The notes beneath the pieces were generated by a model. The model had not been told where the DNA came from and did not search any database. It saw only the letters and a program-made list of their open reading frames with translations. The position numbers and the translations under genes are program-made. 64,000 bases of DNA from Stenotrophomonas maltophilia (lineage in GTDB: Bacteria; Pseudomonadota; Gammaproteobacteria; Xanthomonadales; Xanthomonadaceae), in NCBI RefSeq assembly GCF_900186865.1, contig NZ_LT906480.1, positions 638,001 to 702,000 on the forward strand, written 5' to 3'. Numbering within the stretch: the first letter of the stretch is position 1; each line of letters opens with the position of its first letter. This document shows, piece by piece, positions 59,927-64,000 of the stretch.

Positions 59927-60778
59927 ATGGGGGCGATCGTGTTGTTGCCGCTGTGCGTGGACGATGCCGCGCTCGACCGCTGCCTGGCCGCACTGGATGC
60001 CGGCACCGCGCCGGGCACCGCGGTCTGGCTGGCCGACGACGCGCAGACCGGGCCGCGCGCGCAGGCGGTGGTGGAACACTGGTTGGCGCATACGCCACTG
60101 CAGGCCGAGTACACCCGCCGCGCGCGGCCGCTGGGCGAGGTGGCCCACCTGGACGAGATGCTGCGCGCCTGCGATGGCATGGACGTGGCGGTGCTGGCAC
60201 CGGACAGCGTGCCTGCGCCGGGCTGGCTGCAGCAGCTGCAGGACACCTTCGCCCGCGATGCCGCCATCGCCACCGCAACCCCGTGGTGCAATGCCGGCGA
60301 AACCGCTGCGTGGCCCAGGCTGGGCGAGATCAATCCCGAACCCCATGATCCGGCCCTGCTGGCGCATACCTGTGCCACATTGCCAACCCTGCACCCCGAG
60401 CTGCCGTCCGCAGTCACCCATGCGGTGCTGGTGCGGGGCAACGCGCGTCGACGTGCCGGGGGCCTGGACGTGGACAGCTACGCCGGCTGGAACGCGGCGC
60501 TGGTGGACCTGAGCCTACGCATGGCCGGCCTGGGATGGCGCAACGTGCTGTGCGAGACCGCCTTCGTCAGCCGGGCGGGGGAGGCGGTCAGCCGTGACGG
60601 CGATCTTGAAGCGCTGGCTGCGCGCTGGCCGGGCTGGGTGCCTCGGTTGGCGGACTTCCTGATGCACGACCCGCTGCACGGGCTGCGTGCCGACCTGCAG
60701 CAGCGCATGCGGCAGGCGATAATGCCGAAGGAACAGGGCGACCTGTTCGTTCCTTCCGCGCCGGAGCCACCCGTTTGA
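59927..60778 (+). CDS. glycosyltransferase-like protein (GT2/GT-A fold)
   Basis: A 283-residue protein. The ATG at 59927 has GGAGG five bases upstream; a GTG at 59900 would add nine residues. Residues ~1-120 resemble a GT-A nucleotide-sugar domain (VLLPLCVDDAALDRCLAALDAG, LDEMLRACDGMDVAVLAPDSVPAPGWLQQL), with the D-S-V segment in the DxD position. The acceptor half (WNAALVDLSLRMAGLGWRNVLCETAFVSRAG) is typical of GT2 proteins. Its stop overlaps the TTG start of the second GT2, so the pair is co-translated. Likely role is surface polysaccharide modification; donor and acceptor unknown. Confidence 0.75.
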   Translation: MGAIVLLPLCVDDAALDRCLAALDAGTAPGTAVWLADDAQTGPRAQAVVEHWLAHTPLQAEYTRRARPLGEVAHLDEMLRACDGMDVAVLAPDSVPAPGWLQQLQDTFARDAAIATATPWCNAGETAAWPRLGEINPEPHDPALLAHTCATLPTLHPELPSAVTHAVLVRGNARRRAGGLDVDSYAGWNAALVDLSLRMAGLGWRNVLCETAFVSRAGEAVSRDGDLEALAARWPGWVPRLADFLMHDPLHGLRADLQQRMRQAIMPKEQGDLFVPSAPEPPV

Positions 60779-61614
60779 CTGTTGCCATCGCCGCCATCGT
60801 CGTCACCTACCAGAGCGGCAGCACCATCGATGCCTGTCTCTCCCGTCTGCGCCAGGCGCGGGACGTGGCCGAAATCCGGGTGATCGACAACGGCTCGATG
60901 GATGGCACGCTGGATATCGTGCAGCGCCATGCCAGCCACGACCCGCGCGTGCGTTTTGTCGGCAATCCGGACAATCCCGGCTTTGCCGCCGCAAACAATC
61001 AGGGGGTGGCCGATTCGCACAGCCCGTGGCTGGCCTTCATCAACCCGGACCTGATGGTCGAGCCCGATACTCTGGCCGAGCTGCGCAGCCGTGCCGAACG
61101 GTTGGGGGATTGCCTGCTGGGTGTCGAACAGCTGGACGAGCATGGCCATGCCGACGAGGCCGTGCGCCGTCGTGATCCGGATTTCCTGTTGATGCTGCGT
61201 TCGCCCGGCAAAGGCTCGAAGCTGTCGGTCCCGCGCGATCCGCAGCAGGCGCTGCAGCGGGTGCCGGCGTTGTCTGGAGCGCTGCTGCTGATGCCGCGTG
61301 CGCTGTTCGACCGCATCGGTGGCTGGGACGCCGGCTATCGCCTGCACGCCGAAGACCTGGACTTGTGCCGGCGCGCACGTGAGGCTGGCGCGGTGGTGGC
61401 GATCGCCAACGACCTGCAGGTCACCCATGTGCGCGGTGTCTCCAGCCGCTCACGGCCGTTCTTCGTGGAATGGCACAAGCACCGGGGCCTGTGGCGCTAT
61501 TTCCAGAAGTTCGAGGCCAGTCAGCGTTCGCTGCCGGTGCGCGTGGCGGTGTGGGGCGCGATCTGGGCGCACGCCCTGATGCTGGTGCCGCGCCTGGTGC
61601 GCAGGTCGTTGTAG
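60775..61614 (+). CDS. family 2 glycosyltransferase (rhamnosyltransferase-like)
   Basis: A 279-residue GT2 enzyme starting at a TTG at 60775 that overlaps the previous stop. Motifs: [40 protein letters not shown] and [11 protein letters not shown] (Asp of the DxD site), with [20 protein letters not shown] and [15 protein letters not shown] downstream. This set is typical of WbbL-like rhamnosyltransferases. The TAG stop is part of a GTAG that opens a REP hairpin. Convergence with nothing; pncB follows on the same strand. Confidence 0.88.
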   Translation: MTVAIAAIVVTYQSGSTIDACLSRLRQARDVAEIRVIDNGSMDGTLDIVQRHASHDPRVRFVGNPDNPGFAAANNQGVADSHSPWLAFINPDLMVEPDTLAELRSRAERLGDCLLGVEQLDEHGHADEAVRRRDPDFLLMLRSPGKGSKLSVPRDPQQALQRVPALSGALLLMPRALFDRIGGWDAGYRLHAEDLDLCRRAREAGAVVAIANDLQVTHVRGVSSRSRPFFVEWHKHRGLWRYFQKFEASQRSLPVRVAVWGAIWAHALMLVPRLVRRSL

Positions 61615-61668
61615 AGCCGAGCCCACGCTCGGCTGCATGGATAGGGTCATCCACGCATGGTGTGGATC
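61611..61668. repeat. GTAG hairpins, the first overlapping a stop codon
   Basis: GTAG (61611-61614) includes the GT2 stop TAG, then AGCCGAGC-CCAC-GCTCGGCT. A second hairpin ATCCACGC-ATG-GTGTGGAT lies at 61650-61668. Confidence 0.8.
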
Positions 61669-61715
61669 CACTGGCCGCGCCCCCGGTTCACCCTGCTGGG
61701 CGCATAATCCGCCCC

Positions 61716-62894
61716 ATGCCTATCATCCAGTCCCTGCTCGACACCGACCTGTACAAGTTCACCATGATGCAGGCGGTGCTCCACCAGCACCCCGGTGCCC
61801 AGGTGCAGTACCGGTTCAAGTGCCGCACGCCCGGCATCGACCTGGCCCATTACATCGACCAGATCGACGAAGAGATCGACCACCTGTGCAGCCTGCGTTT
61901 CAGCGACGCGGAGCTGGATTACATGCGTGGCCTGCGCTTCGTGAAGCCCGACTTCGCCGATTTCCTCGGCCTGTTCCACCTCGACCGCAAGTACATCCAG
62001 CTGCGCGCGTCGAAGACCGTGCCCGGCGAGATCGAACTGGACATCACCGGCCCGTGGCTGCACACCATCCTGTTCGAAGTGCCGCTGCTGGCGATCATCA
62101 ACGAAGTCTGGTTCCGCAACACCACCACGCCTGACTTCGCCGAAGGCGAGCGCCGCCTGCAGGCCAAGGCCGCGCTGCTGCGTGATACCCCGGGGTTCGA
62201 GCAGTGCCGCATCGCCGACTATGGCAGCCGCCGCCGCTACTCGCGCGACTGGCACGCGCGCCTGCTGCCGCTGCTGCGCGATGCGCTCGGCCCGCAGCTG
62301 GTCGGCACCAGCAACGTGCACTTCGCCCGCCTGTACGGCATGACCCCGCACGGCACCATGGCCCATGAGTATCTGCAGGCCTTCCAGGCGCTGGGCCCAC
62401 GCCTGCGTGACTCGCAGGTGGCGGCGCTGGAATCGTGGGCACGCGAGTATCGCGGCGACCTCGGCATCGCGCTGTCCGACGTGGTCGGCCTGGATGCGTT
62501 CCTGCGCGACTTCGATATGTACTTCTGCAAGCTGTTCGACGGTGTCCGCCACGATTCGGGCGATCCGTTCGACTGGGGCGACCGCATGCTGGCGCACTTC
62601 CAGCAGCGCCGCGTCGATCCGCGCAGCAAGGTGCTGGTGTTCAGCGATGGGCTCGACATCGCCAAGGTCATGCGCCTGTACGACTACTTCCGTGGTCGCT
62701 GCCAGGTCGCGTTCGGCGTCGGCACCCACCTGACCAATGATCTGGGTCCGACGCCGCTGAACATCGTGATCAAGATGGTCCGCTGCAACGGCCAGCCGGT
62801 GGCCAAGCTCAGCGATTCGCCGGGCAAGAGCATGTGCGACGACCCCGGCTACCTGGCCTACCTGCGCCAGGTCTTCGAGCTGCCGCCGGCGTAA
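61716..62894 (+). CDS. pncB: nicotinate phosphoribosyltransferase
   Basis: A 392-residue NAD-salvage enzyme that makes nicotinate mononucleotide from nicotinate and PRPP. Family landmarks: [20 protein letters not shown] at the N-terminus, [36 protein letters not shown] with the phosphorylated-type His, [11 protein letters not shown] and [11 protein letters not shown]. The start at 61716 (MPIIQSLLD) is canonical; an upstream extension passes through repeats and is rejected. Convergent with the small pilin-like gene 10 bp downstream. Confidence 0.95.
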   Translation: MPIIQSLLDTDLYKFTMMQAVLHQHPGAQVQYRFKCRTPGIDLAHYIDQIDEEIDHLCSLRFSDAELDYMRGLRFVKPDFADFLGLFHLDRKYIQLRASKTVPGEIELDITGPWLHTILFEVPLLAIINEVWFRNTTTPDFAEGERRLQAKAALLRDTPGFEQCRIADYGSRRRYSRDWHARLLPLLRDALGPQLVGTSNVHFARLYGMTPHGTMAHEYLQAFQALGPRLRDSQVAALESWAREYRGDLGIALSDVVGLDAFLRDFDMYFCKLFDGVRHDSGDPFDWGDRMLAHFQQRRVDPRSKVLVFSDGLDIAKVMRLYDYFRGRCQVAFGVGTHLTNDLGPTPLNIVIKMVRCNGQPVAKLSDSPGKSMCDDPGYLAYLRQVFELPPA

Positions 62895-62904
62895 ACACGT
62901 CGGC

Positions 62905-63270
62905 TTACAGGTAGTCGACCACCACCAGGTAGGCACCCTGCAGCGGCTGCTGCTTCGAAGCCTGCACGCTGTAGCGCTCGGAGAAGGCGATATCGCCGGC
63001 GCGCATCGCGCTGGCCGACACCGACAGCTTCTGCCCCTGGCGCTTGCCGTCGCGCAGCGTCGCGGCTTGGCCATCGGCCAGCGCCGTCACAGCCACCGTC
63101 GAGCCCTTGGCCGACGGCGGGCAGGCCGCCAGGCTCAGCTCGCCCTGGGACAGGTTGGTCATGCAGCCCGGCTCGGCGATACGGCCGCTGAAACGAATGC
63201 TGCCGCTGCTGGCCTGGGCCAGCGCACTGACGGACATCAGGGCCACGCACAGCAGAAGGGAGGTTCTCAT
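62905..63270 (-). CDS. small pilin-like exported protein
   Basis: A 121-residue protein with a signal peptide (~1-20, ending ALAQA) followed by the chaperone-usher pilin pattern GSIRFSGRIAEPGC. A second Cys (LAACPP) would give the pilin disulfide. The C-terminal Tyr/Leu end (VVVDYL) resembles the pilin beta strand that binds the chaperone. It is shorter than typical pilins (~160-180). Divergent from the smf-1-like gene, with a 459-bp gap between. It may be a minor or orphan fimbrial subunit. Confidence 0.72.
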   Translation of the reverse strand: MRTSLLLCVALMSVSALAQASSGSIRFSGRIAEPGCMTNLSQGELSLAACPPSAKGSTVAVTALADGQAATLRDGKRQGQKLSVSASAMRAGDIAFSERYSVQASKQQPLQGAYLVVVDYL

Positions 63271-63729
63271 GACACGTTCTCTGGTTCGGTGTGTCCTAGT
63301 TAGCGACAGGTTCGATCCGTCTTTAATAGGACGATTCCGAATCTGCTAGGGCCATCACCAACAAAGAGTGATGCGCATCAAATAAGGTGATTTCCACCTT
63401 AAAAAGGCCTGTTTCCGCGCATGCCGAATGCGCCGCCAGGTGCGTCATGCAGGGTCGTTTGTGGCCTGATCCGGCCACCGTCAAATTCCTTGCGCTCCCC
63501 CAACCATGATTTCGCCTAACACGTCACATTTGAGGCGTCAATGAATTGGCGTTCAGAAAAATAATGAGACTTTCATCACAGTTGTGCATATACTTGCGTC
63601 ACGGATTCAGGGGAAGGTATGTCCGAGTCCGGCCACAGGTGAGACGCAAGGATGGGTCTTGGTAGCCCGGCAGTGCTCCTTGCTTCCTCCTCTACTTCTC
63701 ATCTCTTCAGTAGGGTTAGGTAAAAGCGA
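63271..63729. other. long divergent regulatory gap upstream of the smf-1-like gene
   Basis: 459 bp without a supported gene; less GC-rich than the coding DNA. A -10-like TATACT is at 63589-63594 without a good -35. A pyrimidine-rich leader (63677-63708) and GGTTAGG precede the pilin ATG. It probably holds promoters for both fimbrial genes and is a plausible H-NS target. Confidence 0.6.
63589..63594 (+). promoter_or_regulatory. candidate -10 box of the smf-1-like gene
   Basis: TATACT, about 136 bp upstream of the ATG, in an A/T-rich stretch (TCATCACAGTTGTGCATATACTT). No convincing -35 at 17 bases. Confidence 0.3.
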
Positions 63730-64000
63730 ATGCACAAGATCAACCTCATTGCCGCTCTGATGCTGGCCGCCGCTCCGCTGGCCGCCAACGCCGCCGACGG
63801 CACCATCACCTTCAACGGCAAGGTGACCGACAAGACCTGCACCATCTCGACCCCGGGCGGCAAGGACTTCGCCGTCAACCTGCCGACCGTGTCCAAGAAC
63901 ACCCTGGCCACCGCCGGTGCCGTTGCCGGTCGTACCCCGTTCGCCATCAACCTGACCAAGTGCAGCGCCGGCAACGTCGCGACCTACTTCGAGCCGGGTT
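63730..64000 (+). CDS. smf-1: SMF-1-type fimbrial major subunit (3' end cut by window)
   Basis: The first 90 residues of a chaperone-usher pilin. Signal peptide ~1-21 (LAAAPLAANA), then ADGTITFNGKVTDKTCTIST, matching the N-terminus of the S. maltophilia SMF-1 fimbrin. Cys pair is in KTCT and TKCS. Chaperone, usher and adhesin genes are expected beyond the right edge. SMF-1 fimbriae function in adhesion and early biofilm. Confidence 0.88.
   Translation, partial: MHKINLIAALMLAAAPLAANAADGTITFNGKVTDKTCTISTPGGKDFAVNLPTVSKNTLATAGAVAGRTPFAINLTKCSAGNVATYFEPG

Overview
The window looks like a chromosomal segment of a Stenotrophomonas species, most likely the S. maltophilia complex. Base composition is GC-rich and third codon positions are strongly G/C. 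Intergenic gaps carry many short hairpins tagged with GTAG, of the SMAG repeat type known from S. maltophilia. The right edge opens an smf-1-type fimbrial pilin gene, and the type II secretion cluster has the Xanthomonadaceae order E-F-G-H-I-J-K-L-M-N-D (xps).

Layout, left to right. 1-3.1 kb: a SWIM-finger SNF2 helicase, cut by the left edge. 3.2-4.6 kb: both subunits of a 3-oxoacid CoA-transferase. 4.6-7.4 kb: a WbsX/RgpF-type polysaccharide protein divergent from an AlkB-like dioxygenase. 7.4-10.9 kb: a four-gene MCE/Mla-type lipid ABC transporter. 11-16.4 kb: ThrE-type exporter, H-NS-like protein, proS, a repeat-rich gap, a DUF4124 protein and pssA. 16.4-23.4 kb: a probable holD, rimI, an EamA transporter, valS, holC and pepA. 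23.5-29.1 kb: lptF-lptG, an unknown lipoprotein, an RDD protein, xerD and a lipoprotein dsbC. 29.2-31.3 kb: a multidomain chitinase. 33.5-37.4 kb: purL. 37.8-45.0 kb: a 2393-residue trimeric autotransporter adhesin. 45.2-47.1 kb: a subtilisin-like protease. 47.2-57.9 kb: the whole xps type II secretion operon. 59.9-64 kb: two GT2-like proteins, pncB, a small pilin-like gene and the truncated smf-1-like gene.

The right half is a surface and secretion neighbourhood. The T2SS sits beside a protease with a signal peptide, a secreted chitinase is on the same segment, and both are plausible substrates. The adhesin and fimbrial genes flank this block. The left half is mostly housekeeping: envelope lipid and LPS transport, tRNA charging, replication clamp-loader subunits and chromosome dimer resolution.

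The most unusual structure is intergenic. Three loci (about 14.7-15.2, 31.5-33.5 and 57.9-59.9 kb) each hold an inverted pair of large stem-loop modules. Arms are about 25 bp. Arm sequences differ between copies but stay complementary within a copy, while the central loop is conserved. In two of the three pairs the forward module carries an IS3-family (IS150-like) element, inserted at the same base of the loop with a 3-bp target duplication. No tRNA, rRNA, CRISPR array or phage gene was seen.
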